The notes under the pieces: generated by a model
What the model saw: only the letters and a program-made list of their open reading frames with translations
The model's database searches: none
Told to the model about the DNA's origin: nothing
NCBI GenBank assembly: GCA_001792895.1
Contig: MARA01000007.1
Coordinates: 930,001-994,000 of the forward strand
Length of the DNA: 64,000 nucleotides
Source: Lentinus brumalis
Taxonomy: Eukaryota; Basidiomycota; Agaricomycetes; Polyporales; Polyporaceae
Direction: 5' to 3'
Part shown: positions 42,088-52,655 of the stretch, one piece after another
Position numbering within the stretch: position 1 is the stretch's first letter
How the letters are laid out: each line of letters opens with the position of its first letter
Made by a program: the position numbers and the translations under genes

Positions 42088-45000
42088 ATGAAACGGCCTC
42101 AAATGTCTTCGTCTCCTGCGCAAGCCGAGCAGAGCAAGCGACAAAAGATGTCAGATGATGGCGACGCGGATGGCGGAGGCTGGCAAAAGGTCGAGCGACG
42201 AAAGTCAAAGAAGCAGAAGAAGCAGGAGTTCAAGCTTGAGGTGCGTCCTGCCGACTCTTTCATTTACGCTCTCCTGACTCTCGTTATGTCCACCATCTAG
42301 GCGAGCCCTCCCAAGTTCATGTATGCGAAGGGAGAGATTTTGAAACGACGGGAGGCCGTTGGTATAAACGTAAGTCGTCAAAATGGTTCTCCAGGTCCAG
42401 GTCCCTTGAGTTGCCTACATGCTGCCCGGTATGTCTTTGCTGCGCCCTCCGACACGTACACATCGCGTCGAGGCGGCGGTTCGCGTCAATTGGTGCTCTA
42501 CGGGTGTCTTGCCGTTGAAGGAGCGTATTCAGCCGACGAGATTCACCCCCTACGAGTACGAGGGATACCGCCCGCGACTTCCTCTGGCGACGGTGTATCC
42601 TTGCATGCCCAACGACGTAGTTGGGCTTGCACGTATGCTCTCCCGTGCCACTCAGCCAGACCGTACCCTTCCTCTGTCGTACGTGTTGCAGCGTTACCGC
42701 GGTCATAAGCACTTCGGCACCGCGCATCCATGCCGCCGCTTCCACCTTCCCTCAATGTGGTTCTCCAGGTCCCTGTTGCTCTCGCAAGCGCTGCGGGGTG
42801 CCTATATGCTACTCTCGAATGTCTTGGCTGCGTCCAAGGCAGGTGCCATTCCACGACAGTACTTGCATATACGACAGGTGGTGCAACACCCCATCTGCAG
42901 GTCGGTTCCTCATCTGCTTGGACACCGTTAAATGTTTGTCGCATGGTGAGGAACGCATGTGCCAGACTGTAGAATGGTGTAGCGACCGGCAGACGGGATT
43001 TTGCATGTCTCTCGCACTTTACAAGTACTGCCGTGGGATGCCTACCTGAGACCCCACGCCGTACGGTTTCGCTGTGATCGTTGATTTTGTCTACACGTCA
43101 CGTCACATTGCACGCCTTTCGCAGCGCCTTGCAGGCCATTGATTTTGCAGCGCTGCGGTACAAGCTCAACGATCTAGCTTGGTCGTTTGACATGTGTTCG
43201 TAATCACTCCGCCAGCTTTGGTCTCAGAATTCACCTCATACGTCGTTTACCCCGCGGGCATTTGGGCCTTTGCGCATTCGTTCGCGGATGCTGAGCTCCC
43301 TCATGCGAGTCTGCCATGATGATACAGGCCCGGCGCTCCTTCTGCGATTCCTGCCCGAGCGTACCGCGGTCACAAGCTGCCGGCGGTCGCCCTTGTTCCA
43401 CTTGGCTTCGCACCTCCATATTCGTACCGCTTTGGCGGAGGTGGGAAAGAAACGAAGTCGCTTCCTGACCTCGGTCTAAGCTGGAATTCGGCTCAGAGGA
43501 AGTAGCGACGGGTGGCCGCGATCGGGAGGCACCAGCTGGTATGAATCAGAGATCGTCCCGTGGACGGTGCATTACGTGCGCAGCCCAGGATCGGGAGTCT
43601 GGGGAAACCGCGAGACCTTCGGGCGGTGGGTTGGCACAGTGCCTACGCTTTTTCGGACATCCTTCGTCCCTGGCAGCTTCTTGTTGTGCCGGAGAACGTG
43701 CGGGACTATAGGCTGACTTTGCTGCTATCTAGGATGTACGAGAGCTCGTTCTACACCTTGTTGCGGATGCGCCGCCCCCGAGTTGGGTACGAGTCGAGGT
43801 ACGCCGTCGCCACGATGCGCTGGCACACGTTCCCTGACGTCCTGCCGCAGAATCCTCGCTCCATCAACAAGGTCGTCACGCTGCTCATTCCGGGCCTCAC
43901 TCCAGAACTCCTCCATCTACCGCCCCTCCCGACATCTGCGACTGCAAACCCGAATCTCCCACTACAAGTTCCTCTGCCGCAGCCTGGCGCGGCGGGCACA
44001 CCCGGCGTGCCCTTCATCCAGTCAACGTTCACGTATGCATGCCCGACGCGAGCACCAGGCGACCAGTTCCGAATGCACTCGGTCCTCAACGCGTTCTTCC
44101 AAGGGCCTGTCACCGGGGAAGAGAAGAAGAGGCGCCTGACGGACCGGCTTCTCTGTGAGTGCTCACCAGTACGCGCTTTGGGAAAGGTCTAACGCCGCGG
44201 GCGCAGCAGAACGGGCGCAGGAGAAGACCCCCCTGCGATATCTTCTATCTCTTGAGCAGATGATCGAGAACGGCTACCCAATACCCTCGTACCTGGCGGA
44301 AGTCTTCGACAAGCCGCCAGGATGGGTAGAGACGACGGTCGAGACCGTGGACGACACGTTGCTATCGCCATCGACCAGCGATATCCCGCGGATATTCGCC
44401 ATGGACTGCGAGATGGTGCGCACACAGCGATCATATGCGGGCAAGCGGTGTACTGAACTCCCCTCAGTGCATGACAGACGCAGGGAAGCAGCTCGCGCGC
44501 GTGTGTCTCATAGACTACGCCTCGGGCATCGTCGTCTACGACCAGCTCGTGAAGCCGAATCAGCCCGTCACCGACTACCTGACGCGCTGGTCTGGCATCA
44601 CCGCCGAGAACCTGAGCAAGGCGACCGCGACCTTCGAGGAGGTCCAGGCGCACATCCTGTCCGTGCTCTCCGCGACGCCCACGCCCATCCTGCTCGGGCA
44701 CTCGCTCGAGTCGGACCTCAACGTGCTGAAGATCTGCCATCCGCGCTGCATCGACACCGCGCTGATTTTCCACCATCCGCGAGGGCGGCCGCTGAAGCCG
44801 GGGCTCGCGTGGCTCACGAAGAAGTGGTGCAACAGGGAGATCCAGAACCGCGGAGAGGGCGGGCACGATCCAGAGGAGGACGCGAGAGCGTGTCTCGATC
44901 TGCTCAGGAAGAAAGTCGAGAATGGTGCGTTCCTCGACCTCGTTACGTCGATTCGTTTCTCATCGCGCGTCTGCAGGTCCGGGATATGGCGAGTTCAAGG

Positions 45001-45647
45001 TCGACACGGAGTCGATCTTCGAACGCATGTCGCGGTCGAAGGTGAAGGGCGTTCCCGTCACCAGCGCTGTCGTCGACCACGGGAACCCGAGTGCGTGGCA
45101 CGGGCAGAAGGCGACGACGTGCGTCGCGTGCTCGACCGACGCGGAGGTTCTCGAGGGTCTCATCACATCGCTGGAGCCGCATCACTTCCTGTTCGGGCGG
45201 TTCACTGCGCTCGCGGATGCTCGGGGCTGTACGTGTCCACCCTGTCGTGTTATTGTGTCGCCTGCATCTGACAACGCTTCTACAGGGATAACGGCCAAGT
45301 CATCTGGGGACCCGGTCCTCGACGCAGCGACGGCCTCCGCCGCCTCCTCAACGCCACCAGCCGACATGTCGACCGTCCTCTCCACGCTCGACGCACAGCT
45401 GCGCGAGCTGTACGCCGCGCTCCCGGCGCGCACGGCTGTCGTCATCTTCACGGGCCACTCGGACCCGCGGCGGATGGCGGAGCTGAATGCGCGCAAGGCG
45501 GCGTTCGAGAACGCGCTGAAGATGGGGAAGAACGCCGAGGATATCGAGAAGGAGAGCCGGTGGACGAGCGCCGATGGGCGGGAGCTGGAGGAGGAGGTCG
45601 AGAAGGCGAAGAGGGGGCTGTTGTTTTTGGGCGTGAAGGGTGCGTGA
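42088..45647 (+). CDS. Rex1-like DEDDh RNA 3'-5' exonuclease
   Basis: ATG 42088. Exon 1 encodes a Lys-rich N-terminus (nuclear signal) and ends at a GTGCGT donor; exon 2 has KFMYAKGEILKRREAVGIN. After a long gap come INKVVTLLIPGLTPELL, FQGPVTGEEKKRR, LSLEQMIENGYPIPSYL, and the exonuclease domain: FAMDCEM (Asp, Glu), LARVCLIDYASGIVVYDQLV, LLGHSLESDLNVL (Asp) and GGHDPEEDARACLDLL (His, Asp). These DEDDh residues are complete. Family members trim 3' ends of 5S rRNA and tRNA precursors in the nucleus. The C-terminal part ends with a Glu/Lys-rich helix, stop at 45645-45647. The region 42.37-43.85 kb that should hold the next exon(s) is unusually long and repeat-bearing; splicing there is not resolved. 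Confidence 0.8.
42370..43550. other. Unexplained insertion-like segment inside the Rex1-like gene
   Basis: Between a clear donor (AACGTAAGTCG near 42368) and the next recognisable exon lies far more DNA than the 50-80 bp introns elsewhere. It holds weak internal duplications: GGTTCTCCAGGTCC at about 42382 and 42759, and a CGTACCGCGGTCA-like segment at about 42693 and 43360. No transposase or terminal repeats were seen. Confidence 0.4.
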
Positions 45648-46161
45648 GCGATGCAGTGTTGCGCGCTCAGGTGGGGGTAGGAGGGTGATATGGGTTGGCT
45701 GTGTGGTTCTGGTGAGAGTCGTCATCCCGATATGTGGTCATCTAGAGGAGGCTATCTCTTGATTATTGGCAATTGAGCCGTCTTCCATCAGGACTATGCG
45801 GTGAGCAGGAACATAGGTCCGTGTCGTATCGGGCTGGAAGTCTTGTATGCACCGTGCTCACTGACTCAATTGAGTCAGCCCTCGTCAATGCTCATCCCTA
45901 TTGCTTTGAACTTCGATTCATCAATGTTCAACGATTGCGCTCCGACCCGAGTATTCGTCTCTGCACCCGGTGCGGCCTTTCTCCTGCACGCTGTACTTAT
46001 CTGAGCGCCATCGGGCCACAATGAGGCCCTGTCATCTTCGCCCACATTGATGCACGTACCTTATTTCAAAAACACGAGTCCGGTATAAGGAACTCGTACC
46101 CGCTCCAACCTTCGAATTGGCCATCTCGACACATAGCGACAGCAGTCAGGCTTGCTTCGCT
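45648..46161. other. No gene recognised
   Basis: Intergenic between the exonuclease stop and the DUF6533-type gene; likely 3' UTR and promoter. Confidence 0.4.
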
Positions 46162-47778
46162 ATGAGCGCACAAGACCCTGCGCTCAAGTCTTATCTGGAG
46201 TCGAAGTGAGCGTCGTCGTTCTGCGGTGGAAAGGCTAGGCTGACATCTGATAAGCTTCCCATACCAGCTGTGTGTAGTATCGGCCGCAGGTGCGTTCTAG
46301 ATGCCCTTGTCCTCCACTTGGCTGACGTCTATCTAGCATTGGTGGTATACGACACCTTCCTGACTTTCGACGCCGAGTTCTCCATATTCTGGCGTCGCAG
46401 GTGGAATGTCTCCAGCGTTCTATACTTCGTCAACCGCTACGTCGAGATCATGTCGTGTATTTTGACCGCATTATTAGTGTTCCCTGTTCAAGATCAAGTG
46501 AGTCAAAGTCATCTTGGACATCAGAAAGTTTCTAATGCTTCGCAGATGTGCGCCTCCCGGCTTTAATAATGTTCATTAACGGTAGTGACCCCGGGCATGA
46601 CCCACAGCTGTGCGAGTCTCCCCATTTTAGAGGGTGTCTCCACCATATTACCCTATCTCTCCTGGGCAGGTAAGCTCCGAACGGTAAGTTGAGGACCCGC
46701 GCTGACTTCTCGTATCTCGGTAACATAGTATTCTCCGCTTTCCGAGTGTATGCTCTCACGGATCGCAACAGATGTCTCGCGATCGTCGTGTTTATCCTCG
46801 TGGCCTCGTTCCTCGTTCCCGAGATTGTGAGTTACAGAGACATCTGCGCGGCGACGCCTCATCCTACACCATGGCAGTATGAATACGCTGGTTTCGACAA
46901 TGTTAACCTGCCGGCTCCTTACGACTGCAGCAGAGCTGCTCCACCTGGGGCCGTTTTGAAGCCTCGGTCCGTTCTCTTTCCCTTCTCCTCCCCGTCTGTA
47001 TGTGGCTTACCCTTTGAATCATAGTAAGCTCCGAGTGTCCCATGTAGTATGGTACCAGCGCTGACGCGTTCTGGGTCGGCCCCAAATAAGTCCTATTGGT
47101 TACGCGAGCTGTCAGCATACTCGGAGAAGCCATTGTAGTGGGTATCACCATAGCGAAGACATACGGGTGGTTGTCCGCCGCGCGGGAACTGGCCCGACGT
47201 CGACCAGTCGCAGAAGTGCTTTTGACCAACGGTGAGCGTTGCTTTCTGAGAAGGATCCCGTATCCTGCGGGCCTGACATGTCAATCAGGCGTTCTATGTT
47301 TCAGGTAGCTAGCCTCCACCTTGGTGATCTGGCGGGGAGCACTTAAACTGGAGCACTCACTAGCATCCCACTGGTTCTGAACGCCCTCACATTAGCCCTT
47401 ACATGGATGGTACGTGGTAAACAATCGTTCTCCGCGGCACCCCATATTAAATCAATTATAGGGCTATGATTATCTGAACGGGCCCGTCATTGTAGGACAG
47501 TGCGTCATTAGTTTCAGAGACGTGTATGTCTGTCCGTCTTATCTGTTTTCAAGCGCTCTCACAACTACCCGTCATGCAGGATTACCTCGATCTTGATCTC
47601 CCGCTTCCTGCTGGATCTTGGTGCGTTCCGGGACGACACCTATGGGTCCGATGTCTTCAGTAGCCATTATCACTCCTCGCACTTGTCGTTTGTCGCACCC
47701 GTCTCGGAGAGTACGACGGACGAAGTAGCGGAGGACGAGGATGATCATGAAGAAGCTCTCGAACGGCAGGGCAGATGA
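46162..47778 (+). CDS. DUF6533-type multi-pass membrane protein
   Basis: ATG 46162, short first exon (MSAQDPALKSYLES), then exons with LALVVYDTFLTFDAEFSIFW and a Trp/Arg-rich turn followed by NRYVEIMSC, the N-terminal signature of the basidiomycete DUF6533 family. Later hydrophobic segments include CLAIVVFILVASFLVPEIV, ILGEAIVVGITIAKTYGWL and ISRFLLDLG; a Glu/Asp-rich C-terminal tail ends at 47778. About seven membrane spans are likely, typical of this expanded, functionally uncharacterised family. Some exon joins (46500-46740, 47280-47590) are not resolved. Confidence 0.7.
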
Positions 47779-48292
47779 TCTCCTTACTCATCAGCCAAGT
47801 TAGTTCTATCTCGCCTAGCTGCATCCGGTCGACACGAGCTTATATCGGTCCTATATGCCAGCTGTACGACTCTATAATTGGATCGCTCGGAGCGTAAGGT
47901 GGACAAGATGGGGATGCCGTTGTTTCCGGTCGTAAAAGGTGACCCAGTGACCCAGCTGACCGTCGAAGAAATGGCAGGCAATTTTGGTCAATGGTAGTCT
48001 GCGTTGCGTACTGGTGTGCGTTCACGTCGTCTCGCCGATTTCGCATCCTGGTGAGCGCGTCTTCTCATCATCGCGCTGTTTCGCAGGCTCATCTTCCGCT
48101 CTACAGCGCACTTCATCGAAGCAGAATAATTATTATACGTGATCAAACACTCCTGCAAGCGATACTTCCCGTGTTGCAAGCCAGACTGACTGGCAGTCGT
48201 GATAGGTTGGACAAGAGATGTAACGAACAGGTATGGCCACGTCAGAACGACCGAGCTGATGGTCCTGCTCGTCGTCCAATATTTATAGGTCA
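47779..48292. other. No gene recognised
   Basis: Intergenic between two convergent genes. Overlapping short frames on both strands have no domain content. Confidence 0.4.
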
Positions 48293-48596
48293 TCACTCGA
48301 AATTGCGCGCTGTAATATGACCAGTGAGGGTCAGCAGGCAGCATCGAACAATTGAAGGGGTCTCTCTACCGGCAATCGTCATGTGAGTATGTCCAAGGTA
48401 GAGCTTTCCACCATGCGTCGTTTCTGAGTACGAAGGTCAGTTACAGATGCGCTTCTCTTTCAAAGGTCAATAACTTACGGGGAGGCTGGACTGCAACAGC
48501 GGTAGCGGCGCCGGCGTCCTCAGCGTTCACCGTGACTGGACTACCCCAGGCAGCGACGACAACGCTGAGCAAGGCAAGTGGAAGAGAGTAGCGCAT
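48293..48596 (-). CDS. Small secreted protein, about 82 residues
   Basis: ATG 48596 opens a typical signal peptide (MRYSLPLALLSVVVAAWGSP). Exon 1 ends at 48479 with a GTAAGT donor, a 55-bp intron follows, and exon 2 (48423-48293) continues in phase to a stop. The mature part is short, with two adjacent Cys. The existence of the protein rests on the signal peptide and the clean intron; no homology is recognised. Confidence 0.45.
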
Positions 48597-49485
48597 TTTA
48601 GATTGGGTTGGAGGGAACGACGAGGTTGGGTGTCCATCGCCCAGGGCAAGGTCCGTTTATATTACCCGCCAATATTCGTCCGCCGCTGAAGCATCGGACT
48701 CCTAGCCTCCCCGAATCTCGCAGTGGACAACACCAGGACGTTCAAGTTCGCCGAACTGAGTACAGACTTCATCCTGAACCCCCTCTGGGCGACTGTAGGT
48801 CCGCGGCTTTCCTAGCACAGCCACTCGTTGGGTCGCGTCAGCCTCCGCGCCCTTTCAGTGAGGCACAATGCTCAGGACTGCGGAACAGGAGGAGGAGGGT
48901 CATTTCAGGTACCAATTCTTGCGCTGACGACAGAGGCCTCGATCGCCCAGATGTTTGCCGTTCCTTAGGGAGTTGCCCATCCGGCAGAATGTCGACCCCC
49001 GGGTCGCCCTGAAAGGCGATATTCGAGAGGTGCATTGACGATGCATATCGCTGTCCGAGAGTGCCGGTGCACGCAATCATCCCGACGCCGACGCCGACGC
49101 CCTCCGTGATCCTTCTTCTTGGGACTGTCACCACGGAAGGGCGTCCGCTTACTGGTACACACTGATCCAGTGAGTACCACCTGCTCTTGAGCGTGGCGTT
49201 CATCTGATCTTAGACTTCCATCGCCCAATCAGGTTCTCTCTACCACGTCCCGATGAAGCTCTCTGTGAGAGGTCATGCCGACAGGATGTCGAAAGGCTTG
49301 CACCCAGGTTGTGGGTGCGTGTGATCATAACGTACGAGTTGACGCATGCTCTCTTCGTGCCATGAACGGCGGAAACTTCGGTGTCGTATGTACGAACTAT
49401 TCCCGCTTTCATGCCAGGGATAAAAAGGGAGGTGGCCACGGTTGTTCAATAGTGACCCAGCACGCTCTACGCTTCTGATACTGTC
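48597..49485. other. No gene recognised
   Basis: Intergenic between two divergent genes; probably contains both promoters. A minus-strand frame at 48838-49203 is open but unsupported. Confidence 0.4.
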
Positions 49486-50455
49486 ATGACGCTTTCCAAC
49501 GACATGGCGGCTCTCATCGGCTTCGCTTGCGAGGCTTCGCTATGGGGTACGTCGGCGCTGCATTGCCCTGCTCCTATGGTGAACTCATGCTATGCGATGC
49601 AGGCGCATACACAGTCTTGTTCTTCGTATCTATAGTCCTGTTGTTCCGCCGCAAAGAAAGGGGATTCGGCAACATGCCCGTGATTATTCTCAGTGTTGTC
49701 CTTTTTCTCTTCTGCACCGCACATTTCGCCCTGGAGTTCAACCACTTCTACACCATCCTGGTAAGCCATCTTTCTCAAGTTCAGCTCAATAGACGCATGC
49801 TAACATGGGGAAGCGGTCGATCGGGGTCAACGGATTCGCAAACGAGACCAAGCCGCTTGTCGGCGCGGACATATTCATATCTCTATGCGACCTCCTCGGC
49901 GACTTCCTGTTGGTCTATAGGTGCTGGGCACTGTGGGGAAAGAAGGTCTGGGTCGTTGTCCTTCCGTTCCTCACGGCTGTCGCTGGTGTCGGTGCGCTCT
50001 CCTGTCCTATATCCATTAATGGGGTAGTGACTAACATATCGGTCTACCTACCAGGCTGCATGGCACGAGCAGTCCACCTCACCTTGGTAATCTCTCCAAC
50101 GGCACCCGTCCCAGACCCCTCTATTGTGCCACTTACCACGGCCGCATTTTCGCTCCCCCTGTGCACGAATGTGATGGCGACGGGCCTGATCCTCCTGAGG
50201 ATGTGGTTGATGTCCCGCCGTACCGTGACTGGGCTGGGAATCCACGGGTCGAAGCGGGTTGCGCGGAGCACGGTCATGATCATTGTAGAGTCTGGGCTGC
50301 TATACTTGGTCACCCAGCTCATCTTTGTCGTGCTCGTGGCCCTCGCTCACCCCGCCCAGGCTATTGTGGCCGTGATGGCGGTTCAGATATACGTAAGTTA
50401 TGTAGGTTGTCAGTGCCGGAGATACATCCTCGGCCCCACAGGATGTATCTTGTGA
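49486..50455 (+). CDS. Multi-pass membrane protein, 3' end altered by a SINE
   Basis: ATG 49486; an intron at about 49546-49600, another near 49760, and one near 50020-50060. Hydrophobic segments are AYTVLFFVSIVLLF, VIILSVVLFLFCTAHFALEF, a block with LLGDFLLVYRCWALWGKKVW, AAFSLPLCTNVMATGLILLRMW and LLYLVTQLIFVVLVALAH. The Y-R-C-W-x-L-W motif after a span is typical of a basidiomycete family of 6-7 span proteins of unknown function. A perfect donor (TAC/GTAAGT) at about 50395 suggests that a last exon should follow, but a tRNA-derived SINE begins there and the read-through frame stops at 50455. Confidence 0.6.
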
Positions 50456-50575
50456 GTTCGAGGATGCATCCTGTATATACACTGGCACTATCAGGGTTCG
50501 AACCCGCAACCTCCGAGTTGCCTGGGGACAAAAGTACTACGGACACCCGTCCAACTGCGCCACCGACGCTTTTCT
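50405..50575 (-). repeat. tRNA-derived SINE-like element
   Basis: On the minus strand an A box (TGGCGCAGTTGG, 50551-50562) and a B box (GGTTCGAACCC, ending at about 50495) are spaced about as in a tRNA with a long variable arm, forming an internal RNA polymerase III promoter. The acceptor and T stems do not pair, so it is not a functional tRNA gene. Its 3' part has inverted GATACATCC/GGATGTATC segments that could form a hairpin. Exact ends and target duplication are not determined. Confidence 0.6.
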
Positions 50576-50830
50576 TGTGCGGGTGCGCTGTTGCAATATA
50601 TAGCTTACTTTCTGAACTGTCCTCCAGCCTTGCGAGCTTCCAAACAACGATACAAAGAATTATTGGATCCAATAGCAAACAGAGAGGTACACAGCAGCGA
50701 GGGAGGAAGCATCGACTCAGAATACATGCACAACAGCGTACCAGCTGATACCAAGTACTGTAATATATCATGTTCATACCCCACGACGTTCTGGGTGCGC
50801 CCGAGGACGTCAGGACTGTTCGATTGAATA

Positions 50831-51900
50831 CTACTCTCTTCCAGATCCAGAAGAGACGTGCGAGGAACCTGCGACCGGTTGCACGTCATTCTCACGACGT
50901 GAGGAGCTTGCAACAGAGTGTTGTTCGCCCGAACCTACAATACATGTCAGTTATCAACAATGTAGCAAACGAAGTTAATGGCATACGTTCAACTCGTAGC
51001 AGCTCGCGCTGAATCTGCAGCATCTCCTCGCTGTTCTCCAAGATGCGAAGGAGCATGGCCTCCGTCGATGACTCGTTCATGTCCTTGCTGATCGTCTTCG
51101 GCTTCTTGGACTGGCCATTTCCCATGGCTGCCTGCCCCATCTTCCCGCCCTTCCGCTTGCAGCTCTGAGCATTGCTGGACTTCCGCGCTGGGTGCGCAAT
51201 CCCCTTCCCCTTCCCCTTCCCATGTCCCTTCCCTGGCTCCGCCTCATCGTCCTCTGCAAGCTGATCCTCCTCCTCCTCCTCCTTCTCCTCCTCCCCACTT
51301 GCCTCCTCGACCACATACGCAATCTGGGGGTGGTCGGTCTGCGTGCGAGGCTCGCTCTCGCCTCCGTTGCCCTGCTCTGAGTCCTCGCCGTCTGGCTCGG
51401 ATCGCAGAACGTCGACGAGCAAGTTCGCAGATTGATTCCGCTTGTCCTTCCACTTGAACCCTTCGGGCGCAGGCGTGAGATCCAAGTCGCGAGCGATCTT
51501 GTATGTATAACAGAGAGGTTTCTTCGCGTACTTCAACTGTTCCATACCTATTGAGAATGTCAGTGAAGTTGGTGCGTTGGTACACGGCCTTGAACTCACC
51601 AGTCTGATGATCGCACTCAGCGGCATCACCGACCAGGCAATGGAGGCAGCGGTACGAGCACCCGTTGTGCAGAATACAGTCGTGACCGCTGAGGATGCAT
51701 GGTCGGCACGGTTTACCACGCACAGCCGATATGTCTACCAGCCACTGATTGACGTCGGCGAGGTGCTCAATTCGGATGAGGGCTGGGAATAACGCGACGT
51801 TGATTCCCTTCTTGTAGGCGGCTTCTACTGCTTCGTTCAGAGTGGGATGGTAGTTGTTGCGGACAAGGTGGCCGCGCACGATGATTGGAGGGGATGACAT
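50831..51900 (-). CDS. Zn2Cys6-like acidic/basic protein, paralog B
   Basis: ATG 51900 (an upstream in-frame ATG is at 51924). It opens with NNYHPTLNEAVEAAYKKGIN and a Cys cluster CRPCILSGHDC...YRCLHC...C, spaced C-x2-C-x6-C-x9-C-x2-C-x7-C, within the range of fungal Zn2Cys6 clusters. After an intron come a Lys-rich block, a Glu/Asp-rich tract (about 51290-51250), a second Lys-rich block (GKGHGKGKGKG) and a helical stretch (TEAMLLRILENSEEMLQIQ) likely to be a coiled coil. The stop is at 50831 after one more intron. The split gene at 52391-58108 has the same architecture. It is probably a nuclear protein; its role is unknown. Confidence 0.65.
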
Positions 51901-52390
51901 GGCGAGGATGGAGACACTGTGCAAACTCAGGTCGCGTTGGGCTTAAGAAGCGTTGTGGCGTACTGTTTCTTGAGTGATGCTGCGGCAATGTCCTAGAACG
52001 CGTACGGTGCTGCTGCAGCGGCATTGCACCCTCGTCACATCAATACTACTGGCGGCGCATCAGAAGACACCTAATACGAATCGGTGCTGCAGCGGCGATC
52101 ATATCTTCACAATAGTCTTCAATAGCTGCAGCTCGACGTGGTCACATGGCCGCGTTCACGACGCGGTCAGATGGGCGCGTAACCGCGTTCAGAGCCTGGG
52201 AGCAGAGGACAAGGAACATCAAGGTGCTGGGTGCGAGGCGAAGACGTGCGCGATGTACAGGGGATGAGTAGAACAACTAACGACGTCCTGTATCGTGGAG
52301 TACTACAACTAACGTGGACATGCATGTACGACTACCTACATCCATCCTAGCTAGTTGCAATATGCCACAGCCTGTCACACCACAGGCAAC
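51901..52390. other. No gene recognised
   Basis: Intergenic between the two Zn2Cys6-like paralogs, both on the minus strand; probably contains the promoter of paralog B. Confidence 0.4.
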
Positions 52391-52647
52391 TCATGCGGTC
52401 TGCTCACCGCCTGATGTGCGCGAAGGCCCCGCGATAGGTGCCTGCTGTTCCTCAAGAGCACCTGGAAGAACGTCAGTACGTGACTTTATGCGTTATGAAC
52501 AGACTTACGCTGCTCTGCATGCACTCGTGCTGGGTCGTAGGCATCGATCGATTGAGGAAGGCAGTCCAGGCCCTCCTCTTTCACATTGACAGCGTTCTTG
52601 GTCGCGGCCGACTTGTCCTTCAGCAACTCGACGATCGTCTTCACGTC

Positions 52648-52655
52648 CTTCGCGA
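52648..52655 (+). repeat. 8-bp target site duplication, left (hAT)
   Basis: CTTCGCGA, identical to 57345-57352. Confidence 0.92.

Noticed and set aside
50490..50570. A functional tRNA gene
   Set aside because: A and B boxes are present but acceptor and T stems do not pair, so a SINE-like derivative fits better.
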